This document shows, piece after piece, positions 54,609 through 62,886 of a stretch of 64,000 nt of DNA (the first letter of the stretch is position 1; every line of letters begins with the position of its first letter). This stretch comes from Modestobacter lapidis (GTDB lineage: Bacteria; Actinomycetota; Actinomycetes; Mycobacteriales; Geodermatophilaceae), in contig JABAKE010000015.1 in assembly GCA_019779905.1 (NCBI GenBank), forward strand, positions 44,343-108,342, written 5' to 3'. A model generated the notes under the pieces. The model did no database searches and had not been told where the DNA came from. It saw only the letters and a program-made list of their open reading frames with translations. The translations under genes were made by a program, and so were the position numbers.

Positions 54609-55397
54609 GTGCCCGAGGTCATGGCGTGGCGGCCGGAGGTCCCGGGTCTGACCGAGGTCCTCCACGCGCACTTCACCGACCACGTCTACCCCGCGCACAC
54701 GCACGAGGCCTGGACGTTGCTGCTCGTCGATGACGGCGCGGTCCGCTACGACCTGGATCGGCAGGCGCACGGCGCCTCCCCGGCGGCGGTGACCCTGCTG
54801 CCCCCGGGGGTGCCGCACGACGGGCGCTCGCAGTTCCCGGGCGGCTTCCGCAAGCGGGTGCTGTACCTGGAACCGGGGACGCTGGGGACCGACCGCATCG
54901 GCACGGCTGTCGACCGGCCCACGTTCGCCGACCCGGTGCTCCGGGCCCGGGTCTCCCAGCTGCACGGGGCGCTGCGGCCGCACACCGATGAGCTGGAGGC
55001 GGAGTGCCGGCTGGCGTTCGTGCTGGAGCGACTGCGTCAGCATCTGGACCGCGTCGTCGGGCCCGGGGCCGCCGTCCGGGACGACCGGCTGGCCGACCGG
55101 CTGCGGGAGCGGCTCGACGCCCGGGTCGCCGAGGGCCTGTCGCTCGACGCGGCGGCGGCGCACTTCGGGGTGCGCCCCACCCATCTGGTGCGGGCGTTCA
55201 CCCGCCGGTACGGGCTGCCGCCGCACCGCTACCTCACCGGCCGGCGGGTCGACCGCGCGCGGCGGCTGCTGCTCGACGGCATGGCCCCGGCGGAGGTGGC
55301 GATCGCGGTCGGCTTCTACGACCAGGCGCACCTCACCCGGCACTTCCGCCGGATGCTGGCGACGACGCCCGCGGCCTACGCGCGCTCGGCGGCGTAG
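54609..55397 (+). CDS. AraC-family transcriptional regulator
   Basis: 262 residues. N-terminal cupin-like arabinose-binding type domain (HFTDHVYPAHTHEAWTLLLVDDG) and C-terminal pair of HTHs with LSLDAAAAHFGVRPTHLVRAF and VAIAVGFYDQAHLTRHFRRML. A TACGTT box lies six or seven bases before the GTG and no ribosome site is visible, so the mRNA may be leaderless. Likely controls the divergent DUF2000 gene. Confidence 0.9.
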   Translation: MPEVMAWRPEVPGLTEVLHAHFTDHVYPAHTHEAWTLLLVDDGAVRYDLDRQAHGASPAAVTLLPPGVPHDGRSQFPGGFRKRVLYLEPGTLGTDRIGTAVDRPTFADPVLRARVSQLHGALRPHTDELEAECRLAFVLERLRQHLDRVVGPGAAVRDDRLADRLRERLDARVAEGLSLDAAAAHFGVRPTHLVRAFTRRYGLPPHRYLTGRRVDRARRLLLDGMAPAEVAIAVGFYDQAHLTRHFRRMLATTPAAYARSAA

Positions 55398-55400
55398 CGG

Positions 55401-55865
55401 TCAGGGCGCCGGGACGGCGACGGTCGCCGTCATCGGCCCGCCGCACTCCTCGGACCCGCCGGTCCGGACCCACTCCAGGTCGCTGTCCACCCTGGCGAGC
55501 ACGGCGCCGTCCGCGCCGAGCACCGTGACCACGGCGGAGTCCGGGCGGCGCGAGCCGAACGGGACGCCCCTGCTCTCCGGGCCGGCAGAGGTCGCCGAGG
55601 GGGCCGGCTCGCCGGTGCCCTCCTCCCGCAGCGCGATGGGCGGGCAGGCCGGGGAGCAGGCGATCTCCACCTCACCCACCGGGGTGCCCGTCCAGTCCCC
55701 GGTCAGTTCGGCCCGCACCTCGGAGCCCCAGCCGATGGCCGGGCAGACCGTGCCGCCGCCCTGACCGCAGGCCGAAAAGAGCAGGACGAGCAGCCCGGCG
55801 GCGATCGGCGCCAGGTGCCGGGTGAGCGGGCGCTCCCGGCTCGGCGGACGTGGACAGGTCACCAT
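55401..55865 (-). CDS. Putative lipoprotein, hypothetical
   Basis: 154 residues. Signal peptide HLAPIAAGLLVLLFSACG with a lipobox-like Cys at the end, then a secreted domain with paired Cys residues (CPAIGW, CSPACPP, EECGG). Not recognised. Lies 10 bp after the unrecognised gene upstream, so the two are probably co-transcribed. Confidence 0.65.
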   Translation of the reverse strand: MVTCPRPPSRERPLTRHLAPIAAGLLVLLFSACGQGGGTVCPAIGWGSEVRAELTGDWTGTPVGEVEIACSPACPPIALREEGTGEPAPSATSAGPESRGVPFGSRRPDSAVVTVLGADGAVLARVDSDLEWVRTGGSEECGGPMTATVAVPAP

Positions 55866-55875
55866 GCGGGGCGCG

Positions 55876-56691
55876 TCAGGACGGCGGCAGCAGCCCGAGG
55901 TCGGCCAGCGCGGCGGTGACGTCGTCCTCCCGGACGAAGTCCAGCGCGAGCAGCCGATGCACCAGCACGCCGCGCCGGGTCAGCCGCAGGTCGGCCGGGC
56001 GCAGCTTCGGCAGCACCGCGCCACCCGGACGCGGCACGGCGGGCGGCGGGTCGAGCAGGCCGGCCCGCTGCAGGTCCGCCACGTCCTCCCGGGCACCCCA
56101 GGCGGTCCAGCCGCGCGGCTCGTCGTCCAGCGGGGTCAGCGGCAGCGGAGCACGCTCGCGCCGTCCGACGGCGGCCAGCAGGGCCAGCTGCCGCCAGCTG
56201 CACGCCTCGCCCAGCCGTAGGGCCCGGGCGGCCAGGGCCGCGTCGAGGTCAGGGGAGACCACCAGCTCGGCGAACAGGTAGCCCAGGTGCCGGATGCGCC
56301 GCTCCTCCGCTGACCGCCGGGCGGCGGCGACCACGCCCTCGAGCACCTCCCGGGCCACGATCCGCCCACCGGCCTGCTCGGTGAAGAAGCCGTCGGTGCG
56401 CACCCGGCGCTCGGTGCGGGACACCAGCACGCTGTGCTCGACGGCGAACGCCAGAGCGGCGCCGGCCCGCGCGCGCTCCCGGGCCGGCAACCGGCCGCCG
56501 GCCAGGTCGTCGGTGGCGGCCCGCAGCGTGGCTGCCAGCCGGTCGTCGATCTGGACGACCGCCTCGCCGGGGGCGAAGACGATGCCCGCCGCCGCCCGGG
56601 TCATCGACCCGGCGATCGTCGCGCCGGCCTCCACCAGGTCCCGGCCCGGGGCCACCCCGTCCTGCGTTGCGCTGTCCACGACGGTGATCAT
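55876..56691 (-). CDS. Conserved hypothetical protein, family not recognised
   Basis: 271 residues, soluble. The central part has EERRIRHLGYLFAELVVSP, then LRLGEACSWRQLALLAAVGRRE, a helix pattern I have seen in conserved hypothetical proteins without known role. N-terminal half predicts alternating helices, C-terminal part (LRPADLRLTRRGVLVHRLLAL) a winged-helix-like segment. ATG 56691 or GTG 56715 may be the start. It lies divergent to narK. Confidence 0.65.
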   Translation of the reverse strand: MITVVDSATQDGVAPGRDLVEAGATIAGSMTRAAAGIVFAPGEAVVQIDDRLAATLRAATDDLAGGRLPARERARAGAALAFAVEHSVLVSRTERRVRTDGFFTEQAGGRIVAREVLEGVVAAARRSAEERRIRHLGYLFAELVVSPDLDAALAARALRLGEACSWRQLALLAAVGRRERAPLPLTPLDDEPRGWTAWGAREDVADLQRAGLLDPPPAVPRPGGAVLPKLRPADLRLTRRGVLVHRLLALDFVREDDVTAALADLGLLPPS

Positions 56692-56755
56692 GACCGCTGC
56701 GGAGGAGGGCTGCACGCGCCACCCGGCGGTTCCTCACCACAGCGGGGCAGCGACG

Positions 56756-56771
56756 GTGAGCACAACGGAAC
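56756..56771 (+). promoter_or_regulatory. Candidate GlnR/NnaR-type site upstream of narK
   Basis: GTGAG-N6-GGAAC matches the pattern found before the nitrate reductase gene (GTGCG-N6-GGAAC), 54 bp upstream of the narK ATG versus 56 bp there. Resembles a GlnR box. Confidence 0.4.
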
Positions 56772-56825
56772 ACACGGTCATCCCGGCGCAACCGCCGGGG
56801 AACGCCGACCCGGGACCGTCGTCCC

Positions 56826-58217
56826 ATGGCCTCAACTACCGGTGCCCGCACCACTGCGTTGCCGCCGAGCACCTCGACGCCGGTCCGGCGCGGGAGTCAC
56901 TGGATCGACGACTGGCGCCCCGAGGACCCCCGGTTCTGGCAGCAGAGCGGCAAGCGGGTCGCCCGCCGGAACCTCTTCTTCTCCGTCTTCTCCGAGCACA
57001 TCGGCTTCTCCGTCTGGAGCCTGTGGTCAGTGATGGTGCTGTTCCTGCCCGAGGCGGCCTTCGGCATCGACCCGGCGGGCAAGTTCCTGCTCACCACCCT
57101 GCCGACGGCGCTCGGTTCGCTCGTCCGGCTGCCCTACACCTTCGCCGTCGCGAGGTTCGGCGGCCGCAACTGGACGATCATCAGCGCGGCGCTGCTGCTG
57201 GTCCCGACCATCGCCACGGCGATCGTGCTGGAGCCCGGGGTCTCGTTCACCACGCTGCTGGCGGTCTCCTGCCTGGCCGGGGTCGGTGGCGGCAACTTCG
57301 CCAGCTCGATGACCAACATCAACGCCTTCTACCCCCAGCACCTCAAGGGCTGGGCGCTGGGGCTCAACGCCGGCGGCGGCAACCTGGGCGTGCCGGTCAT
57401 CCAGCTCCTCGGGCTGCTGGTCCTGGCCACCGCCGGGGTCGAGCACCCGCGGATCGTGCTGCTGGTCTACGTCCCGTTCATCGTGGTCGCCGCCGTCGGT
57501 GCGGCGCTGCTGATGGACAACCTGACGGCGGTGACGAACCAGCAGCGGGCCATGCGCGACGCCGCCCGGGACCGGCACACCTGGACCATGTCCTTCCTCT
57601 ACATCGGCACGTTCGGGTCGTTCATCGGGTTCGGTTTCGCGTTCGGCCAGGTGCTGCAGAACCAGTTCGCCGACTCCTTCGCCACTCCGCTGGCGGCTGC
57701 CTCGCTGACCTGGCTCGGGCCGCTCCTGGGTTCGTTGATCCGGCCGCTCGGCGGCTCGCTGGCCGACCGGTTCGGCGGCGCGCGGATCACCTGCTACAAC
57801 TTCGTGGCGATGGCCGGAGGCGCCGCGGTGGTGCTGACCGCGAGCCGGGTGGGGTCGCTGCCGCTCTTCCTCGTCGGGTTCGTGCTGCTGTTCGTCTTCA
57901 GCGGGCTCGGCAACGGGTCCACCTACAAGATGATCCCGGCGATCTTCCGCACCAAGGCGCAGCTGGAGGTCGCGGCCGGCGGCGACACCGTCGTCGCCGA
58001 CCGCCGGGCGCTGCAGCTGTCCGGCGCGCTGATCGGCATCGCCGGCGCGGTCGGCGCCTTCGGCGGGGTGCTGGTGAACCTGGCCTTCCGCCAGTCGTTC
58101 CTCAGCACCGGCAGCGGCGACGGCGCCTACCTCGCCTTCCTCGCCTTCTACGCGGCGTGCTTCGTCGTCACCTGGGTGGTCTACCTGCGCCCCGGAACCC
58201 CCATGAAGGGCGTCTGA
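56826..58217 (+). CDS. narK: Nitrate/nitrite MFS transporter
   Basis: 463 residues, twelve helices. The nitrate signature is present in both halves: GGGNFASSMTNINAFYPQ with GWALGLNAGGGNLG in the first and FSGLGNGSTYKMIP in the second; RLPYTFAVARFGGRNW is MFS motif A. Imports nitrate or exports nitrite and serves the nearby nitrate reductase and NirBD. Followed by R2. Confidence 0.94.
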   Translation: MASTTGARTTALPPSTSTPVRRGSHWIDDWRPEDPRFWQQSGKRVARRNLFFSVFSEHIGFSVWSLWSVMVLFLPEAAFGIDPAGKFLLTTLPTALGSLVRLPYTFAVARFGGRNWTIISAALLLVPTIATAIVLEPGVSFTTLLAVSCLAGVGGGNFASSMTNINAFYPQHLKGWALGLNAGGGNLGVPVIQLLGLLVLATAGVEHPRIVLLVYVPFIVVAAVGAALLMDNLTAVTNQQRAMRDAARDRHTWTMSFLYIGTFGSFIGFGFAFGQVLQNQFADSFATPLAAASLTWLGPLLGSLIRPLGGSLADRFGGARITCYNFVAMAGGAAVVLTASRVGSLPLFLVGFVLLFVFSGLGNGSTYKMIPAIFRTKAQLEVAAGGDTVVADRRALQLSGALIGIAGAVGAFGGVLVNLAFRQSFLSTGSGDGAYLAFLAFYAACFVVTWVVYLRPGTPMKGV

Positions 58218-58221
58218 AGAA

Positions 58222-58277
58222 GGACCCCGCTGCCCCCCACCACTCGCAAGCTCGCGGCGGGACCCTGCAGCGGGGCC
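58222..58277. repeat. Structured repeat element R2, covarying copy of R1
   Basis: The 56 bases align without gaps to the R1 core. Five differences are seen: two in the 5' arm, the two matching ones in the 3' arm, which restore pairing (T-A to C-G, C-G to G-C), and one G-to-A in the central loop. Sits after the narK stop codon and before the opposing regulator. Confidence 0.85.
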
Positions 58278-58286
58278 GTTCGGGCG

Positions 58287-59426
58287 CTACACCGCCAGGC
58301 GGTAGCCGCGCTTGACCACGGTCTCGACCACCGGCGCGCCCAGTGCGGCCCGCAGCCGGGTCACCGCCATCTCCACGGCGTGCGCGTCACCACCGCCGGA
58401 CAGCTCGCCGAGCAGGTCCGGGCGGGACACCACCACGCCGGGGCGGCGGGCCAGTGCCCGCAGCACCGCCATCGGGCCGGGCGCCAGCTCGACGAGCTGC
58501 CCGTCGAGCACCGCGGCGTGCCCTCGCACCTGCAGCGTGTGGTCGCCGCAGGTGAGCACCGGGGCCCGCTCGGGCACCCGGGCGACCACCTCCCGGGCCA
58601 GGGCGCCCAGCCGGGCCCGCTCGGGCTGCACGGTCGCGATGCCGGCGGCCTCCAGCGGCGCGGCCGTCACCGGCCCGACGCACACCGGCAGCACCGCGTC
58701 GGCGAACGCGCCGAGCACCGCCGCCTGCACGCCCTCCTCGGCGGCCACCTGCAGCAGGCTGGCCGCTGCCGGGGCGCTGGTGAAGGTGACCGCGTCCACG
58801 CCGCGCGCGGCGATCGCGGCGACCAGCCGGCGCAGCGGCGCGGTGTCCTCCGGCAGCACCCAGCGGTAGACCGGGACCTGGATGACCTCCGCGCCGGCAT
58901 CGCGGAGGCCGGCCACGAGCTCCGGCAGCGGGTCGCCGTGCAGCTGGACGGCGATCCGCCGGCCCGGCAGCGGGCCCTCGGCGCCGGACAGCAGGTGGGC
59001 CAGCACCTCCGCCGAGCTCTCCGAGGCCGGCGACCACGCATCGACCAGGCCGGCGCCCCGGATGGCGCCGCGCGCCTTGGGCCCGCGGGCCAGCACCCGG
59101 GCCGGGCGCAGGTGCTCACGGACGGGCAGGTCCCAGGCCTCGGCGGCTTCGAGCCAGCCACGGAAACCCACCCCGGTGGTGGCCACCACCAGGTCGACCG
59201 GTGCGGCGAGCACCTCGCGGGTCGCCGAGACCAGGTCGGTGTCGTCGGACAGCGGCACGATGCGGATGGCCGGGGCGTACAGCACCCGTGCGCCGCGGCG
59301 GTCCAGCAGCGCACCCAGCTCCTCGCTGCGGCGGGCCGCGGTGACCGCGACGGTGTAGCCGGCCAGCGGCGGCGGCTCCGCGGCCGGTGCGTCGTCCGTG
59401 GCGCGGTCGGGCGGGTTGTCGGTCAC
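58287..59426 (-). CDS. nnaR: HemD-like domain plus winged-helix regulator (NnaR type)
   Basis: 379 residues. N-terminal uroporphyrinogen-III synthase-like domain (about 20-275; GYTVAVTAARRSEEL, VTFTSAPAAASLL, VGPVTAAPL) and a C-terminal OmpR-type winged helix (RPGVVVSRPDLLGELSG, VETVVKRGYRLAV). This fusion is the nitrate/nitrite assimilation regulator NnaR, which works with GlnR in other actinobacteria. Convergent with narK. Whether the HemD part is catalytic is not known. Confidence 0.88.
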   Translation of the reverse strand: MTDNPPDRATDDAPAAEPPPLAGYTVAVTAARRSEELGALLDRRGARVLYAPAIRIVPLSDDTDLVSATREVLAAPVDLVVATTGVGFRGWLEAAEAWDLPVREHLRPARVLARGPKARGAIRGAGLVDAWSPASESSAEVLAHLLSGAEGPLPGRRIAVQLHGDPLPELVAGLRDAGAEVIQVPVYRWVLPEDTAPLRRLVAAIAARGVDAVTFTSAPAAASLLQVAAEEGVQAAVLGAFADAVLPVCVGPVTAAPLEAAGIATVQPERARLGALAREVVARVPERAPVLTCGDHTLQVRGHAAVLDGQLVELAPGPMAVLRALARRPGVVVSRPDLLGELSGGGDAHAVEMAVTRLRAALGAPVVETVVKRGYRLAV

Positions 59427-59517
59427 CCCGCCATGGTGCGGGTTCGGTGTTCCAGCCGTGTGACGTGGTGGTCCGCCGGTCGGTGACCGGCGGCACCCCG
59501 CCGGAACGGCTGCCGGC

Positions 59518-60564
59518 TCAGCGGACGGCGGCGGTCCAGGTGGGGACCGGGCCGGCGCTGCCCAGCACGGCGCCGCGGCTGGCCAGCAGCCGCAGGTGGG
59601 CGTCGGTCTCGGTGACGGCGAAGATCCGCATCCGCCGCTCGTAGGACGACCAGGGGCGGGACCAGGTCAGGTGCGCCGCCAGCTCCCACGGAGTGCTGTG
59701 CGGGTGCGCGCGGACGGCGGTCAGCAACTCGGCCAGCCGCTGCTCGTGGTGGGCGGTGAGCTGGTCGACCCGGTCGGCCAGGCCGGTGAAGCGCCACTCG
59801 TGCGCCGGCAGCACCTCGGTCGACCCCGTCTCGCGGACGCCGGCCAGGGAGTCGAGGAACGAGCGCAGCGGGTCGGCCAGCCCGTCGACGGTCGTGGAGA
59901 TGTTCGGCGTGATCCGGGGGAGCACGTGGTCGCCGGAGAAGAACAGGCCGGTGCGCTCCTCCGCGAAACACAGGTGGCCGGGCGTGTGACCGGGGGTGTG
60001 CACCGCACGCAGCTGCCAGCCGGGCAGGTCGGCCAGGTCGCCGTGGTCCAGCAGCCGGTCGGGCACGGCAGCCCGCAGGTAGCGGGCCATTCCTTCGGCC
60101 GGGCCGACATCGGCGACCGCCTCGGCCCGGTCGGCACCCAGGCCGACGAGGAACTCGACCTCGGCGGCAACCGACGTCTCGACGTCCCGGCGGTTCGAGC
60201 CGGCCACCAGTTCGGCGTCGGCCGGGTGCATGGCGATCCACGCGCCGGAGCGCTGGCGAACCCGGTTGGCCAGGCCGAGGTGGTCGAAGTGCATGTGGGT
60301 GACGAGCACGCCGCGGACGTCGTCGATGGAGGCGCCGATCCCGGCCAACCCGCCGGTCAGCGCCGCCCAGCTCTCGTCGCTCTCCCAGCCGGTGTCGATG
60401 AGCCCGATCCCGCCCGGGACGGCGAGGGCGTACACCGACACGTAGCGCAGCGGGCTGTTCGGGATGGGCACCGGGATCGACCAGAGGTCCGGGCGCAGCT
60501 GCTCGACCGGGGGAAGGGTCCGGTGCTGCCAGGCCTGGTGCTGTTCGGTGCCGGTGACGTCCAC
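59518..60564 (-). CDS. MBL-fold metallo-hydrolase
   Basis: 348 residues, metallo-beta-lactamase fold: HMHFDHLG (HxHxDH), a metal His in HTPGHTPGHLCF, Asp in FFSGDHVLP and a C-terminal winged-helix-like region as in actinobacterial hydrolases of this group. The substrate is unknown. GTG 60564 lacks a ribosome site and may be leaderless. Confidence 0.88.
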   Translation of the reverse strand: MDVTGTEQHQAWQHRTLPPVEQLRPDLWSIPVPIPNSPLRYVSVYALAVPGGIGLIDTGWESDESWAALTGGLAGIGASIDDVRGVLVTHMHFDHLGLANRVRQRSGAWIAMHPADAELVAGSNRRDVETSVAAEVEFLVGLGADRAEAVADVGPAEGMARYLRAAVPDRLLDHGDLADLPGWQLRAVHTPGHTPGHLCFAEERTGLFFSGDHVLPRITPNISTTVDGLADPLRSFLDSLAGVRETGSTEVLPAHEWRFTGLADRVDQLTAHHEQRLAELLTAVRAHPHSTPWELAAHLTWSRPWSSYERRMRIFAVTETDAHLRLLASRGAVLGSAGPVPTWTAAVR

Positions 60565-60604
60565 GTGGGGGCACTCTGCCAGCGGCACGGTGCACCATGG
60601 AGGG

Positions 60605-61096
60605 GTGCCCGTCGAACCAGCCCCCCGTCCGGTGTCGGCCGTACCCCATCGGCTGCGGCTGATCTGCGTGCTCGCGGCCGCCGCCATCGTGGCCGTCATG
60701 ACCGTGGTCGCCGTCCTGCTCACGTCCTCGACCACCGGTGTGGTGGCCTTCCAGACCGCCGACCAGGTGGCCATGGTCCTGCTCGGCCTGGCACTGGGCG
60801 GTGGGGTGCTGCTGATGGCCCGCCCGCGGGTCGATGCCGATGCCACGCGCATCCGGGTACGGAACGTGCTGGCCACCCACGAGCTGCCCTGGTCGGTGGT
60901 GCGCGCGGTGCGGTTCGACCGGCACTCGCCGTGGGCGTCGCTGCTGCTCAGCAACGGCGACGAGCTCTCCGTGCTGGCCGTGCAGGCGGCCGACAAGGGG
61001 CGGGCGGTCGACGCCGTCGAGGGGCTGCGGGCCCTGCTCGCGGTCAACACCCCGGCCGACGACCCGGCGTCGAGGACACCGCTGCTCTACGAGTGA
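60605..61096 (+). CDS. Membrane protein with PH-like domain
   Basis: 163 residues: two membrane helices (about 18-40 and 52-72), then a bacterial PH-like domain (VDADATRIRVRNVLATHELPWSVVRAVRF). Typical of actinobacterial PH-domain proteins of unknown role. Divergent to the MBL gene. GTG 60605 directly follows GGAGGG, so a leaderless start or unusual spacing is possible. Confidence 0.75.
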   Translation: MPVEPAPRPVSAVPHRLRLICVLAAAAIVAVMTVVAVLLTSSTTGVVAFQTADQVAMVLLGLALGGGVLLMARPRVDADATRIRVRNVLATHELPWSVVRAVRFDRHSPWASLLLSNGDELSVLAVQAADKGRAVDAVEGLRALLAVNTPADDPASRTPLLYE

Positions 61097-61115
61097 GGCA
61101 CCCCGGGACCCGGGA

Positions 61116-61425
61116 ATGACGGCGACCCCCGCGGCGCTGTAGCATTGGCGTGCCTCCCCCGCTACATCGAGGCGCGCGAACCAACGGTGACCCCGCCCCG
61201 GGTCGCCGACCAAGAGGAGCCCGCTCCCACCTGGTGCCGTCGAGGCAGCCAGGTCCCCGGATCGCAGAGACGGCTCCGGCCGCCCTCTGTGGCTGCACGT
61301 GTCGCTCCCGACATGTGCGGCCTGCCGGCGAGTGGGCCCCGTGAGCAATCGCTCACGGGGCCTTTGCTCGTCCTCGACCCGGGCCGGGCCGCTGACTCCT
61401 CACCGCAGGCAGCAGAGGAGAGGCC
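61116..61425 (+). ncRNA. Long 5' leader of the infC-rpmI-rplT operon
   Basis: A promoter-like ATGACG (61116-61121), 18-bp spacer and TAGCAT (61140-61145) precede about 275 bases of untranslated sequence with a strong intrinsic terminator (61335-61365) before the infC start. The arrangement fits transcription attenuation, analogous to the L20 leader of other phyla, but no homologous family is shown. Confidence 0.5.
61335..61365 (+). terminator. Intrinsic terminator in the infC leader
   Basis: GGCCCCGTGAGC and GCTCACGGGGCC form a perfect 12-bp stem with a 4-nt AATC loop followed by TTT. It ends 60 bases before the infC start, in the leader and not after a gene. Confidence 0.75.
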
Positions 61426-62034
61426 ATCACCGAGCCCCGCATCAACGACCGCATCCGAGTCCCCGAGGTCCGCCTGGTCGGACCCGAGGGTGAGCAGGTC
61501 GGCATCGTGCCGATCGGCGAAGCGCTGCGCCTGGCCCAGGATTCCGAGCTCGACCTCGTCGAGGTCGCGCCCATGGCCCGGCCGCCCGTCGTCAAGCTCA
61601 TGGACTACGGGAAGTTCAAGTACGAAGCCGCCCAGAAGGCCCGCGAGGCCCGGCGGAACCAGGCGCTCACCGTCATCAAGGAGATGCGGCTGCGCCTGAA
61701 GATCGACCCGCACGACTACGAGACCAAGAAGGGCCACGTCGAGCGCTTCCTCAAGGGCGGCGACAAGGTCAAGATCACCGTGATGTTCCGCGGTCGCGAG
61801 CAGTCCCGCCCCGAGATGGGCTACCGGCTGCTGCAGCGCCTCGCGGGCGACGTGGCCGACCTGGGGACGGTGGAGTCCAACCCCAAGCAGGACGGCCGCA
61901 ACATGGTCATGGTGATCGCACCGCACCGGAACCAGGCGGCGACGGACGCCGTCCGGCGCACCGCGAAGGCCGAGAAGCACGCGTCGTCCGAGCAGGCGCA
62001 GGCACCGGCCGAGGGGCAGGCGCCCCCGGCCTGA
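61426..62034 (+). CDS. infC: Translation initiation factor IF-3
   Basis: 202 residues when started at ATC 61426 (AGGAG about six bases before). This gives the canonical N-terminus [18 protein letters not shown]. The frame has a TGA at 61393 and no ATG, GTG or TTG between that stop and GTG 61507, which would cut off the conserved N-terminal domain. IF-3 mRNAs in other bacteria start on rare codons for self-regulation. Later motifs: [42 protein letters not shown]. The C-terminal tail is Ala/Gln/Pro rich. Confidence 0.93.
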   Translation: MTEPRINDRIRVPEVRLVGPEGEQVGIVPIGEALRLAQDSELDLVEVAPMARPPVVKLMDYGKFKYEAAQKAREARRNQALTVIKEMRLRLKIDPHDYETKKGHVERFLKGGDKVKITVMFRGREQSRPEMGYRLLQRLAGDVADLGTVESNPKQDGRNMVMVIAPHRNQAATDAVRRTAKAEKHASSEQAQAPAEGQAPPA

Positions 62035-62089
62035 GCCGGCGCGGCACCTGCACCACCGCACCACCGAGACGGCCATCGCAACGGCCACG

Positions 62090-62110
62090 CCGCGGGGCGC
62101 TGCCCCGCGG
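62090..62110 (+). other. Hairpin between infC and rpmI
   Basis: CCGCGGGGC and GCCCCGCGG pair perfectly (9 bp) around a 3-nt loop, without a T tract. It could be a processing site, attenuator or ribosomal-protein binding site. Confidence 0.45.
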
Positions 62111-62140
62111 CCGGCGACAGAGACGAACGAGGACGAGGAC

Positions 62141-62335
62141 ATGCCGAAGAACAAGACCCACAAGGGCACGGCCAAGCGCATCCGTGTCACGGGCACCGGG
62201 AAGCTGGTGCGTGAGCACACGAACAACCAGCACAAGTTCGAGCACAAGTCCTCGAGCCGGAAGCGCCGCGTTTCAGGCACCGAGGTGCTGTCCCCGGCGG
62301 ACACCAGCCGGATGAAGAAGCTCCTCGGTCTCTGA
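62141..62335 (+). CDS. rpmI: 50S ribosomal protein L35
   Basis: 64 residues, standard length; starts PKNKTHKGTAKRIRVTGTGK and ends RMKKLLGL. Part of the infC-rpmI-rplT operon. A GAGGACGAGGAC stretch precedes the ATG. Confidence 0.98.
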   Translation: MPKNKTHKGTAKRIRVTGTGKLVREHTNNQHKFEHKSSSRKRRVSGTEVLSPADTSRMKKLLGL

Positions 62336-62369
62336 CCGCCACCCTTAACGAGCAGACAGGAGCTTCCAC

Positions 62370-62771
62370 GTGGCACGCGTGAAGCGGGCGGTCAACGCCC
62401 AGAAGAAGCGTCGTACGACCCTCGAGGCCGCCAGCGGGTACCGCGGGCAGCGCTCGCGGCTGTACCGCAAGGCCAAGGAGCAGATCCTCCACTCCGCGAC
62501 CTACAACTACCGCGACCGCAAGGTCCGCAAGGGTGACTTCCGCAAGCTGTGGATCACCCGGATCAACGCCGCGGCGCGGCAGAACGACATGACCTACAAC
62601 CGGTTCATGCAGGGTCTGCGGCTGGCCGGGATCGAGCTGGACCGTCGGGTCCTGGCCGAGCTCGCCGTCAGCGAGCCGGCCGCCTTCGCCGCGCTGGTGG
62701 AGTCCGCCCGGGCCGCGCTCGCCGCGAACCCCGAGGCGACCGGCGCCCAGGCCCCCACCCAGGCCGCCTGA
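62370..62771 (+). CDS. rplT: 50S ribosomal protein L20
   Basis: 133 residues with [20 protein letters not shown] at the start, [20 protein letters not shown] and [23 protein letters not shown]. The C-terminal tail is slightly longer than the usual 118. GACAGGAGC precedes the GTG. L20 commonly represses this operon by binding its leader. Confidence 0.98.
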   Translation: MARVKRAVNAQKKRRTTLEAASGYRGQRSRLYRKAKEQILHSATYNYRDRKVRKGDFRKLWITRINAAARQNDMTYNRFMQGLRLAGIELDRRVLAELAVSEPAAFAALVESARAALAANPEATGAQAPTQAA

Positions 62772-62790
62772 GCACCACCCCAGCTTGAAA

Positions 62791-62883
62791 GAGGACCCCG
62801 TTCCCTCTCGCCATTCGCACGCCGGTCGGCCCCGTCCAGAGGCTCGCGCCGAGCCTGCGAGGCGTGAGGGGGACGGGGTCCTT
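62791..62883. repeat. Structured repeat element R3, related to R1/R2
   Basis: Outer arms AGGACCCCGT (62792-62801) and ACGGGGTCCT (62873-62882) pair perfectly, with further pairing of TCCCTC to GAGGGG-type bases, CGCC-TCGCA to TGCGAGGCG, and an inner hairpin GGCTCG/CGAGCC. Shares the GGACCCC edge and the CCAYTCGCA core with R1/R2. It ends 4 bases before the start of the methyltransferase. Confidence 0.75.
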
Positions 62884-62886
62884 CCG

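Noticed and set aside
55876..56691. GOLPH3/GPP34-type phosphoprotein
   Set aside because: Length is similar, but the GPP34 signature residues are missing, so no family was assigned.
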